From: Cystobacterineae bacterium
GTDB lineage: Bacteria; Myxococcota; Myxococcia; Myxococcales; Myxococcaceae
Direction of reading: 5' to 3'
NCBI GenBank assembly: GCA_009782175.1
Contig: WRKR01000035.1
Location: 1-33,930, forward strand
Length of the DNA stretch: 33,930 nucleotides
Below are positions 14,856 to 24,128 of this stretch, piece by piece. The first letter of the stretch is position 1; the number at the start of each line of letters is the position of its first letter. Position numbers and translations under genes: made by a program. The notes below the pieces were generated by a model. The model did not search any database and was not told where the DNA came from. It saw only the letters and a program-made list of their open reading frames with translations.

Positions 14856-15920
14856 CTAGCGCTTGTGAGAGCGGCCCTTCTTCTCTTCTCCCGCCTGCAA
14901 CTCAGGCGGTGCTTGAGGGCGTATTATGCCATGTTTCTCCAAAAGTTGCTGCGTCAATTCCTTGGCCAACTCGGGGTGCTCAGCCAAATGGCTTTTGGCA
15001 TTGTCGCGGCCCTGGCCTATGCGCTCGTTTCGGCAGGAGTACCAGGCACCACTTTTTTCTATAAGCCCGGCCTCCACGGCCAAATCCAAAATGTCCCCCT
15101 CCCTGGAAATGCCCTGGCCATACATAATATCAAACTCCACCTCCTTAAAGGGAGGGGCTACTTTGTTTTTCACCACCTTCACGCGCGTCCTGTTGCCCAC
15201 CACCTGCTCGCCGTTTTTAATGGCGCCTATGCGGCGTATGTCCAGGCGCTGCGAGGCATAAAACTTCAACGCATTCCCTCCCGTGGTGGTTTCGGGGTTT
15301 CCAAACATAACGCCAATTTTCATGCGTATTTGGTTAATAAAAATGACGCAGGTCTGGCTTTTGGCAATGGTGCCTGTCAGCTTGCGCAAAGCCTGGCTCA
15401 TCAGGCGCGCCTGCACGCCCATGTGGGCATCCCCCATCTCCCCTTCCAGCTCTGCCTTGGGTACCAGGGCCGCCACCGAGTCCACCACCAGCACATCCAT
15501 GGCCCCGGAGCGTACCAATATGTCGGCAATTTCCAGGGCCTGCTCCCCCGTGTCGGGCTGGGAGAGCAAGAGGTCGTCCGTGCGTACCCCCAACTTGCGC
15601 GCATAGGCAATGTCCATGGCATGTTCCGCATCTACATAGCTGCATACACCGCCGAGTTTTTGCGCTTCTGCAACAATGTGCAGACACAAGGTGGTTTTGC
15701 CGGAGGACTCGGGGCCATAAATTTCAACAATGCGCCCCCGCGGTACACCTCCCACACCCAAAGCCATGTCCAAAGAGAGGGAGCCTGTGGGAATAACTTG
15801 TATATCCCTCGCCAATGGCTCATCATTCCCCAGGCGCATAATGGAGCCTTTGCCAAATTGTTTCTCAACCGAAGCCAACGCCAACTCAATGGCTTTTTCT
15901 TTTTCTGGGTTTAAGGCCAT
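14856..15920 (-). CDS. recA: Recombinase RecA
   Basis: RecA forms the ATP-dependent filament on single-stranded DNA for homologous recombination and SOS induction. The product is 354 aa from the ATG at 15920 with AAGGAGA upstream; the GTG six bases earlier touches the ribosome-binding site. Walker A is GPESSGKT (69-76). Other conserved blocks are [42 protein letters not shown], the L2-region [17 protein letters not shown] and KSGAWYS. The C-terminus is short and ends basic (KKGRSHKR) rather than strongly acidic. I see no canonical LexA box upstream. It is not next to cinA, which lies 13 kb away here. Confidence 0.97.
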   Translation of the reverse strand: MALNPEKEKAIELALASVEKQFGKGSIMRLGNDEPLARDIQVIPTGSLSLDMALGVGGVPRGRIVEIYGPESSGKTTLCLHIVAEAQKLGGVCSYVDAEHAMDIAYARKLGVRTDDLLLSQPDTGEQALEIADILVRSGAMDVLVVDSVAALVPKAELEGEMGDAHMGVQARLMSQALRKLTGTIAKSQTCVIFINQIRMKIGVMFGNPETTTGGNALKFYASQRLDIRRIGAIKNGEQVVGNRTRVKVVKNKVAPPFKEVEFDIMYGQGISREGDILDLAVEAGLIEKSGAWYSCRNERIGQGRDNAKSHLAEHPELAKELTQQLLEKHGIIRPQAPPELQAGEEKKGRSHKR

Positions 15921-15941
15921 AGCCACTCTCCTTTAACATAA

Positions 15942-15959
15942 GGGCCTTCCTCAAGGCCC
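15942..15959 (-). promoter_or_regulatory. Perfect hairpin in recA leader
   Basis: GGGCCTT-CCTC-AAGGCCC forms a perfect 7-bp stem about 20 bases upstream of the recA start. On the minus strand it is followed by TTATGTTAAAGG, not a T tract, so it is unlikely to be a terminator. It may affect recA mRNA stability or translation. Confidence 0.35.
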
Positions 15960-16069
15960 CCTTCTGGTTTGTCCGAGTCCACCTTATAAACCGGAAAGCT
16001 AGGAGGAGAGAGGGTTTTATTTTAAAGAAAAAGCACATCCACTTTCTTTCGTAACCATGAGGTGTTGTC

Positions 16070-17191
16070 TTGCAGGACATGGACGTTGAACGCCAAATTC
16101 TTTTGTGTATCCAAAGCCTCGCTTTGCCAGAGCGTTTTATGGGGGCCATGGAGGAGCTTCGCCAGCACCCTTCAGAGAGAGCGCAGTTGGCGGTGGCCTT
16201 GCTGGAGTTGGAGCATGCGCGCCGGGGCTCCATGGAGTCCAAAGCCAAAATTCCCGAGGTTGCCAAACTGCTTTTGCATGCATGGCGCCATGGAAACCCT
16301 GTGGCCTTGCTGAAGGGGGACCCTACCCTCACCAAGCTGTGGGAGGAGGCGGTTGTGCTGCTCAAATTGTTTGAGTCCAAGCGCCTCTCCAAGCAACTCA
16401 ATGACTGTTGGGATGCGCGCGAGGATGCGCCTCGCCTCAAAGCCGCTGTTGCCGCCTTGTCTCCGTCGGGCCACCAGCGCGTGGAATTTGCCATTTGCCT
16501 CTATTCCCTTCAGCTGGTGCGCCTTGGGTTTAAAGAGGCTGAAGGAGAATTCCACCGCCGCGTTTTGTTGCTGAAGGAAGCCTTCTTCTCTCCAGCCTTG
16601 GCCTCCCAACTCCAAGGCAGCAACAATGGCCTCGCCCAACTTTGGCAGGAGGTGCAGCCCATTTTGACGCACTATTTCAGCCATGCCGCCAGCAAGTCCG
16701 AAGAGTTTTTTGCCCCCTCCCTTCCCGCGACAAAAACAGCTTCTGCCCTCGTCAAAACACCGGATGAAGCCGCTTTCGCCGTGGAGTTTTGGCGGCACGC
16801 AGAAGAGCGGTTGAAGCTTTTTCCCACCCATGTGCTTGAGGCCCAAAGCTCCCGCGCCTTCGCTGCCCATTTGCCTGAAGGCAGGGAGCGGCTTAGCAAC
16901 TATGTGGCTGAAGCCAAAATTACTTTTTCCAGTTTGCCCATGGCCCGCGCCTTCTTCTCTACCTTGTATATTTTGTTGGCAGCCAACACGGAAGGAGAGG
17001 AGCGCCATGAGTTTCTGCAAAGCGCTTTGGAATATTTTCCTCACAAGGCAAGCCACCTCGAGTCCATTGTCCAACTGCTGACAGAGGGAGATGAGCAAAG
17101 CCAACAACAGCTTTTCGAGGGGGGGCTGCGTTTGGCCCACCACGTAGAAAAGCTGGTGTCTTCTTTCCTGCAACAACCCCCCTCACTTTGA
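16070..17191 (+). CDS. Hypothetical all-helical protein
   Basis: The product is 373 aa. The start is taken as TTG at 16070 because GAGGTG lies five bases upstream; the ATG at 16079 is an alternative without a well-placed site. The protein is Leu-, Ala- and Glu-rich and looks fully helical, with segments such as AQLAVALLELEHARRG and RVEFAICLYSLQLVRLG. It has no signal peptide and no motif that I recognise. It is divergent from recA and convergent with the DedA gene, overlapping it by 9 bases at the ends. Confidence 0.65.
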   Translation: MQDMDVERQILLCIQSLALPERFMGAMEELRQHPSERAQLAVALLELEHARRGSMESKAKIPEVAKLLLHAWRHGNPVALLKGDPTLTKLWEEAVVLLKLFESKRLSKQLNDCWDAREDAPRLKAAVAALSPSGHQRVEFAICLYSLQLVRLGFKEAEGEFHRRVLLLKEAFFSPALASQLQGSNNGLAQLWQEVQPILTHYFSHAASKSEEFFAPSLPATKTASALVKTPDEAAFAVEFWRHAEERLKLFPTHVLEAQSSRAFAAHLPEGRERLSNYVAEAKITFSSLPMARAFFSTLYILLAANTEGEERHEFLQSALEYFPHKASHLESIVQLLTEGDEQSQQQLFEGGLRLAHHVEKLVSSFLQQPPSL

Positions 17192-17863
17192 AGGGGGTTT
17201 TGGAGGAGAAAAGGCGGCTTTTCGTCTCTTCCACAGGGCATGGCCAAGCCAAAGCACAAGGGCTGTGCCCAACAGCCAGGCGGCCACCTCCTGGTAGCGC
17301 TCCAACCAGAGGAGTATTTCCTCCGCGTTGTCCCCTACTTTGCCTCCCAGCCAGGCGCCTAAACCCAAAAGAAAAGCACTCCAGGCCAGGCTCCCCAAAA
17401 TGCCCCACCCCAATGTCTTCTTCAGGGGCAAGCCCGAAGCACCTGCCGCCAAAAACACCAGCGCTCGCAGTGAAGGCAAAAAGCGGTTAAGCAAAAGCAA
17501 GGCCACGCTGTGCTTGCGGATGCGCTCCTGCATGGCAGAAACCCGCTCCTCTGTCAGCCCCCAGGCCATCAGCTTTTTGAGCACCCACCCGGGTTTTCTG
17601 CCTTGTGTCCTCTGGGCCAGGGCATAGCCCAGGCGGTGTTGCAGGCCTATGCCCACAGCATTGCCCACAGTGACGGCCAGCCATACGCCCAGCCAGGATT
17701 GGGAGGTGCCCCAAGCCCAGGCCCCACCCAGCGCCACCACACTGTCCCCAGGGAAGGGGGGGAATATATATTCGATGAGGGCCGCGGCAAGCAAGGCCGC
17801 ATAGCCCCAGGGGCCAAGGTTTTCTGCCCAGCTTTTTACGAAGTCTATCAACGCCTGTCCCAC
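17183..17863 (-). CDS. DedA family membrane protein
   Basis: The product is 226 aa from a GTG at 17863 with AGGGA seven bases upstream. DedA proteins are inner-membrane proteins of the undecaprenyl-phosphate/phospholipid translocase superfamily. The typical re-entrant motif FPPFPGDSVVALGGA lies at residues 34-48. The second conserved stretch is LLLLNRFLPSLRALVFLAAG with the conserved Arg, followed by a Gly-rich region (GWGILGSLAW). Four to five hydrophobic segments are visible, with a basic, Pro-rich tail. Its 3' end overlaps that of the convergent gene at 16070-17191. It lies 126 bases downstream of hemW. Confidence 0.88.
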   Translation of the reverse strand: MGQALIDFVKSWAENLGPWGYAALLAAALIEYIFPPFPGDSVVALGGAWAWGTSQSWLGVWLAVTVGNAVGIGLQHRLGYALAQRTQGRKPGWVLKKLMAWGLTEERVSAMQERIRKHSVALLLLNRFLPSLRALVFLAAGASGLPLKKTLGWGILGSLAWSAFLLGLGAWLGGKVGDNAEEILLWLERYQEVAAWLLGTALVLWLGHALWKRRKAAFSPPKPPSK

Positions 17864-17977
17864 TGCAATTTCCCTTCACTCACAACGTCTCGGGCAATGC
17901 ACGCCTGTGCAAAGGCCACCTGCCCAGTCCGCCTTGCCCCAGGGCAAAACATCCGGGTGAAAATGTCCAGAAAAGCT

Positions 17978-17994
17978 TCTAGGGGTGCCCTAGA
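17978..17994 (-). terminator. Perfect inverted repeat at the hemW stop
   Basis: TCTAGGG-GTG-CCCTAGA is a perfect 7-bp inverted repeat that includes the hemW stop codon (17990-17992). On the minus strand it is followed by AGCTTTTCTGG, a short T tract. It is a possible terminator. Confidence 0.35.
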
Positions 17995-19150
17995 GCAACT
18001 GCAAGCACAAAGCACTGTGTATATCCATGCCGCGCTCGCTCAGGCGCAGGCGTCCACATGCATAGGTGGCCCACCCGCCTGCTTCCCAGGCCTGGGCCAG
18101 GGCCTCCACCTCTTCAACATTTTTTCCACAGGCCCTGCACAAAGGCTGCAACTCTATGCCTTCAACAAGGCGCAACCCCAGCATGGCCCTCTCCACAAAT
18201 AGCGTTTGCATAGACAAAAACTCCCGCTGCTCTTCAGGCAGTTTCCCCTCGGAAAGGGCCCTCGCATAGTCCTCCCAGCGTTGAAAATTAAACCAGCGAA
18301 GGCCTGCCCCGTTGCGGGTGAAGGCGCCCACAGCACCGGCCCCAAGCCCCATATAGTCGCTCCCCTTCCAATAGCTCAGGTTGTGCACAGAGGCCCTGCC
18401 CTGGCGCGCATGGTTGGACAGCTCATAACGCTGCAGCCCTGCCTCAGCGGCCACGTGTGCCATGTGCCGGCGCATGGCCAAACTCAGCGCCTCTTTGGGC
18501 AACTGGGGCAGGGCTTTGGCCATGGGCACAGCCTGGGAGAGCAACTCTTCTTCCAGTGTCAACGCATAGAGGGACAGATGCTCTATGCCCAAGGCAACCG
18601 CGGTTTGTGCATCCGCACAGGCCTGCTGGAGGCTTTGTCCGGGCAAGGCATAAAGGAGATCCACCGAAAGGTTTTCAAAGCCCGCCTTCCTCGCCTCCAG
18701 GGCTGCCTGGCGTGCCTCCTTCGCGCTGTGCGTGCGCCCAAGGCACCTCAACATGGCCTCCTCAAAACTTTGCACCCCCAGAGAGAGGCGGTTAATTCCC
18801 GCATGGCGAAAGGCTGAAAGGCTGAATGCATCCACCGCATTGGGGTTGGCCTCGAGGGTGATTTCCACACCCTCTGCAAAACCCAGTTTTTTTTCCAGGC
18901 GCTCAAGCACTTTGGCCAAACAACGCGGCTCCCAGAGAGAGGGGGTGCCTCCACCAAAATACACACTGGTGGCTTGCATGTGGCCTTCTCTGAAGTCCGG
19001 CCAAACTTCACAGCGCCTGTCCAACTCGAGCAGCAGGGCCTTGGCATATGCCTCGTGGGGAGCCTCTCGTGTGGCTACAGAAGCAAAGTCACAATAGGGG
19101 CATTTCGAGCGGCAAAAGGGGAAATGTACATAGAGGGCAAGCGCTCGCAA
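17990..19150 (-). CDS. hemW: Heme chaperone HemW (radical SAM)
   Basis: The product is 386 aa, the normal length for HemW, formerly annotated as oxygen-independent coproporphyrinogen III oxidase-like. The radical-SAM cysteines are C13, C17 and C20 in CRSKCPYCDF near the N-terminus, as in HemW. The SAM motif GGGTPSLW and the strand LSLGVQSFEEAMLRCLGR follow. The C-terminal HemN-type domain is visible as YELSNHA and YMGLGAGAVGAF. The start is TTG at 19150, immediately after the TAG of the upstream coiled-coil gene, so the two are almost certainly translated from one message. HemW is thought to deliver heme to membrane proteins. Confidence 0.93.
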   Translation of the reverse strand: MRALALYVHFPFCRSKCPYCDFASVATREAPHEAYAKALLLELDRRCEVWPDFREGHMQATSVYFGGGTPSLWEPRCLAKVLERLEKKLGFAEGVEITLEANPNAVDAFSLSAFRHAGINRLSLGVQSFEEAMLRCLGRTHSAKEARQAALEARKAGFENLSVDLLYALPGQSLQQACADAQTAVALGIEHLSLYALTLEEELLSQAVPMAKALPQLPKEALSLAMRRHMAHVAAEAGLQRYELSNHARQGRASVHNLSYWKGSDYMGLGAGAVGAFTRNGAGLRWFNFQRWEDYARALSEGKLPEEQREFLSMQTLFVERAMLGLRLVEGIELQPLCRACGKNVEEVEALAQAWEAGGWATYACGRLRLSERGMDIHSALCLQLL

Positions 19151-20497
19151 CTAGCGGCTGCCTTGGCGCAGCATACCTTCAAGGCGTGCTATTTTGGATT
19201 TGAGGCCTGCGGCCGCTTCAGCGGCTGCTTCTGCAACCATGAGGCGTTTTTTCAGCAACACAACGGTTTCGCGCAGCCGCTCCAACTCGTCCATGGCGCT
19301 CGCGCTTTCTCCCGTGGAATAGGCCTGCTTTCCGATGTGCATCCGGGCTGCCGAAAGTTCCCCTTTGAGCGACTTCAGTTGTGCCTCTTGTGCCTCTTTC
19401 TCCTGGGAAAGCTGTGCCACCATGTCCAGGGAGCGACGGCGTTCCAACATCCACTTTTCTTTTATGTGCTCGGCTGAAGCCTCTCTCTCCTTGGAGTCCT
19501 GAAGCTCTGTTTCAAGCTCTTGCACGCGGGCTTCTGAGCGTTCCAGGTTTTGCTCAAGCCATGTTTGCTCGCCTTCGCTGGCCTCTATGCGCTCTTTGAG
19601 TCCTTTCAACTCCGAAGCCATCAAGTGAAGCTCATTGCTTTGGTGTTGGCTGAAGCTGGTTTTATAGGCTTCTATTTCTGAGCGGCAGGCATCTGCTTCT
19701 GCGCGGCAGGCTTCTGCTTCTGCGCGCAAGCTTTCATTCTCTTCCGCAAGCTGCTCGGCCTCTCTGACACAACTCTCATAACCTTCTGTGGCTGCCTCCA
19801 ACTGCCCCGCCATGTCCGCACGTTCTGCCGCCAACTGGGCAGCCTGGTCCTGCGTTTGCGCCAACTCCTCCTTGAGGTTTGTCAACTCCTCTGCCAGTTG
19901 TTTGCGGGACTCTAACTCTCCTTCCATGGATTGTTTAAATTGAGAGTATTGGCCTTCTACTTCAGCCAAAGCACGTGCCAAGTCCTTGCGCTCCTCCTCC
20001 ACCTCTTTCAATTGCGTTTTGAGTCCCTCCACCTTCGCTTCTGCTTCTTGCGTTTTGTGGGTTTCTCTCTCTATAAGCTCTTGCAAAACCTTCATCCGCC
20101 CCAAATCACCCGCGCCCGTTGGGCTTTGCGCGCCCTCTTGTTGCAAGTGCAAAAACTTGGCGCGCAGTGTCTGGTAGTCTTTCTCAAGGCTCACATAGAG
20201 TGCGCGTCCTCGCACCAATGCTTCGCTTTTTTGCCGGGCCAATATTTGCAGAAAGTGAAGCCTCTCTGCCGGGCTTGCATGGGGTGCAAGGGAGGGGTCC
20301 GGCACTTCCTGGAATGGATCCACACCCGTCAAGGCAGAAGCGGCGCCTGTCAAGCTCGGCAATGTAGAATAAGAGTCACCCGCTCGCTTGGGCAACGGAG
20401 GCGGCAACAATGCCGCAGATGAAGTATTCTCTTCTGTGCGAAAAAACGCACCTGAAGCCGTATTCCCTGGGTCCGTATCATCATTATCTGGGCACAT
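19151..20497 (-). CDS. Long coiled-coil protein
   Basis: The product is 448 aa from the ATG at 20497; an in-frame GTG at 20527 would reach further into the divergent promoter region. Residues 1-70 are polar and disordered (DNDDTDPGNTASG, then a Pro-rich stretch). Residues about 85-445 are an almost unbroken Glu/Leu/Lys/Ala coiled coil with heptads. A 21-base tandem duplication around 19682-19723 gives repeated EACRAEADACR-like heptads with cysteines. There is no membrane segment. A structural or cytoskeletal role is likely but the specific function is not recognisable. It is translationally coupled to hemW. Confidence 0.75.
   Translation of the reverse strand: MCPDNDDTDPGNTASGAFFRTEENTSSAALLPPPLPKRAGDSYSTLPSLTGAASALTGVDPFQEVPDPSLAPHASPAERLHFLQILARQKSEALVRGRALYVSLEKDYQTLRAKFLHLQQEGAQSPTGAGDLGRMKVLQELIERETHKTQEAEAKVEGLKTQLKEVEEERKDLARALAEVEGQYSQFKQSMEGELESRKQLAEELTNLKEELAQTQDQAAQLAAERADMAGQLEAATEGYESCVREAEQLAEENESLRAEAEACRAEADACRSEIEAYKTSFSQHQSNELHLMASELKGLKERIEASEGEQTWLEQNLERSEARVQELETELQDSKEREASAEHIKEKWMLERRRSLDMVAQLSQEKEAQEAQLKSLKGELSAARMHIGKQAYSTGESASAMDELERLRETVVLLKKRLMVAEAAAEAAAGLKSKIARLEGMLRQGSR
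19682..19723. repeat. 21-bp tandem duplication in coiled coil
   Basis: A 21-base unit containing GGCAGGC-TCTGCTTCTGCG occurs twice in tandem with one substitution and encodes one extra heptad of the coiled coil. It shows heptad expansion by slippage or unequal exchange. Confidence 0.75.
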
Positions 20498-20688
20498 AAA
20501 CGAATTTCTTGCTCTTGGAATTCCCACATGGCCACCAAGTCCTCAAAGGTTTACAAAATTTTGAGGAAGTTGTCGAATTTTGCTCCCTTTTGCCCACAAA
20601 ATACCCGCCCGCTAAACCTGCAGAGGCCCCATGGAGCCACTTCACATTCTGCTTAAGCTTCCTGCGGCAAACAGGCTATGCTCCCCAG

Positions 20689-21546
20689 GTGCCCTCCTTT
20701 CAGCTTAGTTTAGAAATAGATGAAACCCATGCAGAATTCCTCAGTGAGTCGCTTTATGAGCAGGGTTGTTTGGGAGAGGAGTGGCGCGAAACACAGCTGA
20801 TGGCCATGCCGGGAGTTTCTGCCCCTCCGCCCGGGAAAATATATATTGTTTCCTTTTTTGAGACGCTGAAGGCCGCCCAAGCTGCCCTGGAAGCGGCACA
20901 AAGCCAATGGAATGTTCGGCTTATTGAGTTGGTTGAAACAGAAGACAAAGCCTGGGATATGGCATGGAGGGAGCGGGTTTCATCCACGGAAACCCAGCAC
21001 CTCTGGGTGGGCCCCCCATGGCTCAAACCCTCTGCGGGCAAACAAGCCCTCTATATTGAGCCTAAAATGGCTTTTGGGACGGGAGAGCACCCCTCCACGC
21101 GGCTATGCCTTGAAGAGATAGAGGCCTTTTGCACCCACTTCCCCGGCTGCAGCCTCTTGGATGTGGGCACAGGCACCGGTATTTTGGGAATGGCGGCCTG
21201 CAAACTGGGCGCAGACCATGCCCTGGGCATAGACAATGACTTTTCGGTATTCCCTTATGTCCGGGAAAACCTCATGCTAAATGAAATTAGCAACATGCAA
21301 ATTTCCAATGCGCAGCTCCACCACATAGAAGGACAATTTGACATTGTTGTTGCCAACATTTTCGCTAATGCCCTGGAGGAGTTGGCCGAAGCCCTCTGCA
21401 AAAAAACGCGGAAATATCTTGTCCTTTCAGGTATTCTGCGGCCTCAATCGGCACAGTTGGAAATGCGGTTTTCGCAGCTTGGAATGCGCTTGAGTGCCAA
21501 GCGCGCGTTTGAAGAATGGGTTTGTTTGGGTTTTAAAACACAGTGA
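20689..21546 (+). CDS. prmA: Ribosomal protein L11 methyltransferase
   Basis: PrmA trimethylates ribosomal protein L11. The frame is open from 20509, but the chosen start is the GTG at 20689. From there VPSFQLSLEIDETHAEFLS lines up with the start of E. coli PrmA (MPWIQLKLNTTGANAEDLS) and gives 285 aa, the normal size. No good ribosome-binding site precedes either start. The substrate/SAM domain has IEPKMAFGTGEHPSTRLCL, motif I LDVGTGTGILGMAA, the acidic residue in GIDND and VVANIFANAL in place of the usual NIL. It overlaps rsmE by 4 bases (GTGA), a frequent rRNA/r-protein methylation pair. Divergent from the coiled-coil gene. Confidence 0.88.
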   Translation: MPSFQLSLEIDETHAEFLSESLYEQGCLGEEWRETQLMAMPGVSAPPPGKIYIVSFFETLKAAQAALEAAQSQWNVRLIELVETEDKAWDMAWRERVSSTETQHLWVGPPWLKPSAGKQALYIEPKMAFGTGEHPSTRLCLEEIEAFCTHFPGCSLLDVGTGTGILGMAACKLGADHALGIDNDFSVFPYVRENLMLNEISNMQISNAQLHHIEGQFDIVVANIFANALEELAEALCKKTRKYLVLSGILRPQSAQLEMRFSQLGMRLSAKRAFEEWVCLGFKTQ

Positions 21547-22271
21547 AACGGATTTATGTCCCTCATGCACAGCTTGGCGCCTCTCATTGCCTTCAGGGGA
21601 ATGCGCACCACCATTTGGTGAATGTACTTCGCTCTCGCCCAGGGGACTGTGTGGAAGTATTCGACGGAGGAGGGAAAAGTTTTTTGGCCCGCATCGAAAA
21701 ACTCACTTCCAAAGAGGTTTGCCTCGCCCTTGTTGAGGAGCGTGTGCATGCCGAGGCTGTGCCCATGTGCTTGCTGCATGCGCTGCTCCGGCAGCCCTCG
21801 CGCTTTGAGTGGCTGCTGCAGAAAGCCACCGAGTTGGGCGTTGCGGAGTTTTGGCCACTCCTCACAGAGCGTACACAACAAGCCCACGCTGCCTCTCCAA
21901 ACCGCCAAAGCCGGTGGCAAAAAATTATAGAGGAAGCCGCTCGCCAATCCGCGCGAAACCATGTGCCTCAACTGCAGCCCTGTCTCTCGCTCAGCGAGGC
22001 ATTGAGGCTGCAACCCAAGGGTACTCAACTCTTGCTGCTCAATGAGACAGAAACACAAATTCTTTTAAGAGAAGCTTTGGTCCTGGGGGAAGCTCAGGCT
22101 AAACTGGCCGTGTTGGTGGGGCCCGAAGGCGGTTGGACACCGGGTGAGGTGGCATTGGCCCAGCAACATGGCGCCATTTCTGTTGGGTTGGGGCCGTCTA
22201 TTTTAAAATCAGAAACGGCTGGGTTAGCCGTGTTAAGTATTCTCCAATTTGTGGCCGGACAACTGGGATAA
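21543..22271 (+). CDS. rsmE: 16S rRNA m3U1498 methyltransferase RsmE
   Basis: The product is 242 aa, typical for RsmE, a SPOUT-fold enzyme that methylates U1498 of 16S rRNA. The N-terminal PUA-like part has HHHLVNVLRSRPGD. The SPOUT part has QKATELGV, SRWQKIIEEAARQSAR, LVGPEGGWTPGE and the knot motif LGPSILKSETAGLAVL. The GTG start at 21543 overlaps the prmA TGA, so translation is coupled. It is followed after 51 bases by the RDD gene, probably on the same message. Confidence 0.96.
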   Translation: MKRIYVPHAQLGASHCLQGNAHHHLVNVLRSRPGDCVEVFDGGGKSFLARIEKLTSKEVCLALVEERVHAEAVPMCLLHALLRQPSRFEWLLQKATELGVAEFWPLLTERTQQAHAASPNRQSRWQKIIEEAARQSARNHVPQLQPCLSLSEALRLQPKGTQLLLLNETETQILLREALVLGEAQAKLAVLVGPEGGWTPGEVALAQQHGAISVGLGPSILKSETAGLAVLSILQFVAGQLG

Positions 22272-22322
22272 AAGAAAAATTAGAAAATTGGGATGAAATA
22301 GCCCTCTAACTGGGAAGGCGAA

Positions 22323-24116
22323 TTGAACGTGAGCAACACCGACGAAAAAGAAAAACAGTCGAGTCGCTTGGAGGATAGCTTGACAGAGCACCCCTCTGAG
22401 CTGCTGAAAAAAGAACTCGTACCCGAAGCAGCACCCCTCATGGAGGAGCTTCCTTCAAAGGAAGCCTCTCCTTTTTTGTCAGCCCTCTCACCCAAAGCCC
22501 CAGAGGTCGCTGCGCCACGCCCCACCCCCAACTATGCTACGCCTCAGCGCAAAACTGTTTTCTTCGGGACTTCTGAAATTGCTGCCCTCGAGGAAGAGTT
22601 TAAAGCCGTCAGCTCCCCCAAGCCCCCTACCATTCCTTCTCAACGCGTCGAGGCACGCCCTCTGTATTCCCCCCTTTCACCTCTTTCGCCTCCTTTGCCT
22701 CCTGCTCCTCCTGCCGCTGAAATTTTCATGAGGTCCGCCACAACCGAAAACACAAACCCAAACGTTTTGGGAATTCCCTCTGAAAACCTGTTGTCAACGG
22801 AAGACCATGGCGACATTGCAGACCCTTCTGAAACACTCAGCGCACTGCTGGACGAAGTTTTTTCAGAAGACGTTCCTGACTTTGAAGCCCTCTTCCACTC
22901 GCAAAGCCCTCTTGCACCCAGCTCTCTTGCACCTGCACCAGCAGCCCGGCTTGGCGCCCCACCTTCACCTGAAAAACCTCCCGCCCCCGCATTCCCTCAA
23001 GCACCCCCGTGGGACCCCATTGCAACATTGGTTGCTCAAAAAGCACAAGCCTCAACAACACCCGCTGATAAGCCGCCCATACAGCCGCCCGCACAGCCTC
23101 CTGCGCCCGAGTTTGTCATTCCCGGCATCCGCAATACACCCATGCCAGAGCCTTCCGTTGCGCTGTTTGATGAGCCTACGGAAATACATATGGAAGAGTT
23201 GCTGACCACCACACAAACAGAAATGCTGTCTGAAACCAGCTCCGCTCCTCCTGAGCCCCTCGTTGGGCCAGATGAAGCTCAGGCTGCTTCCCTCTTGCAA
23301 CAGGCCTTCGCCTCGTCCCTAGCAACACCTCAAGAGTCAGAAACAGCTCCTCTCTTTTCTGAAATGGACAGGCTTGAGCTCAACACAGACGAAATGGTTT
23401 CTGAGCTCCAAAGAACTTTAGAACAAGCCAGCCTGAGCGTTGAAACCACAGCAGAGCCCCCTGAGGCTGAGGCACTTCAAAAACTTTCCGCGCTCCTCGA
23501 AACCCACGCTCCTCCCCTCTCGCTGGCAGAAAAAGAAGAAGCCGCCATGCGGGCTGCTCAACCCATTTTCCAGCTGAGCTCCCCACCCAGCTTCGTAGAG
23601 CCTACAAGCCGGCCCGCACCGGCCATGGCGCCCATATTCCACCCCCTTGAGAAAACACATGAGGCTGTGCCGCCTCCATTATTCCGGCTGCTCGGAGCCT
23701 TCACAACGGATGTTGTGCTCCTGTGCCTGGCCGCGCTGGGCATGCTGTGGGCCGCCAATGCAACCGCAGATCCCAAGCAAAGCACGCTCTCTTGGCTCAG
23801 CAACGCCGCTTCCTGGAAAATATTGGGGCCCACAACACTCGCCTTGCTGGCTTTGCTCGTCGTCGCCTATGCAACTTTCTTCGCTATAGCCTGGAATGGC
23901 GCCTCACCAGGACGAAAACTCCTGGGCTTAAGGCTTGTGGACAAAGAGGGGCAACCCGTCGGCTTCCTCAAAGCTTTCTTCAGAGGCCTCTTCTCCCTCC
24001 TCTCTTTCGGCTTGGCACTCTCAGGCTTCTGGTGGGCCCTCATTGACAAACGCCGACAAACCTTCCATGACAAATGCACAGGTACATTTGTTGTCCACGT
24101 CCAACCCAAGCCGTAG
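22323..24116 (+). CDS. RDD-family membrane protein with very long disordered N-terminus
   Basis: The product is 597 aa. The start TTG at 22323 has GGAAGG a few bases upstream. Residues 1-450 are Pro-, Glu-, Ala- and Ser-rich with almost no predicted structure (PLSPPLPPAPPAAE, QPPAQPPAPE), plus several acidic short helices. Residues 451-597 are an RDD domain: RLLGAFTTD (R455, D463), TM about 463-482, TM about 503-522, GASPGRKLLGLRLVD, a TM around 552-575 and FHDKCTGTFVV at the end. RDD proteins are inner-membrane proteins, often small transporters or anchors; a 450-residue cytoplasmic-type arm is unusual. It is followed after 12 bases by the 899-aa protein gene. Confidence 0.8.
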   Translation: MNVSNTDEKEKQSSRLEDSLTEHPSELLKKELVPEAAPLMEELPSKEASPFLSALSPKAPEVAAPRPTPNYATPQRKTVFFGTSEIAALEEEFKAVSSPKPPTIPSQRVEARPLYSPLSPLSPPLPPAPPAAEIFMRSATTENTNPNVLGIPSENLLSTEDHGDIADPSETLSALLDEVFSEDVPDFEALFHSQSPLAPSSLAPAPAARLGAPPSPEKPPAPAFPQAPPWDPIATLVAQKAQASTTPADKPPIQPPAQPPAPEFVIPGIRNTPMPEPSVALFDEPTEIHMEELLTTTQTEMLSETSSAPPEPLVGPDEAQAASLLQQAFASSLATPQESETAPLFSEMDRLELNTDEMVSELQRTLEQASLSVETTAEPPEAEALQKLSALLETHAPPLSLAEKEEAAMRAAQPIFQLSSPPSFVEPTSRPAPAMAPIFHPLEKTHEAVPPPLFRLLGAFTTDVVLLCLAALGMLWAANATADPKQSTLSWLSNAASWKILGPTTLALLALLVVAYATFFAIAWNGASPGRKLLGLRLVDKEGQPVGFLKAFFRGLFSLLSFGLALSGFWWALIDKRRQTFHDKCTGTFVVHVQPKP

Positions 24117-24128
24117 ATGCAGTAGCCC

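Noticed and set aside
14865-15914. 349-codon plus-strand frame opposite recA
   Set aside because: recA is unmistakable; this is its mirror frame.
20509-20688. N-terminal extension of prmA
   Set aside because: Open in frame, but the protein family begins at VPSFQLSLEI and this stretch must also hold the divergent promoters.
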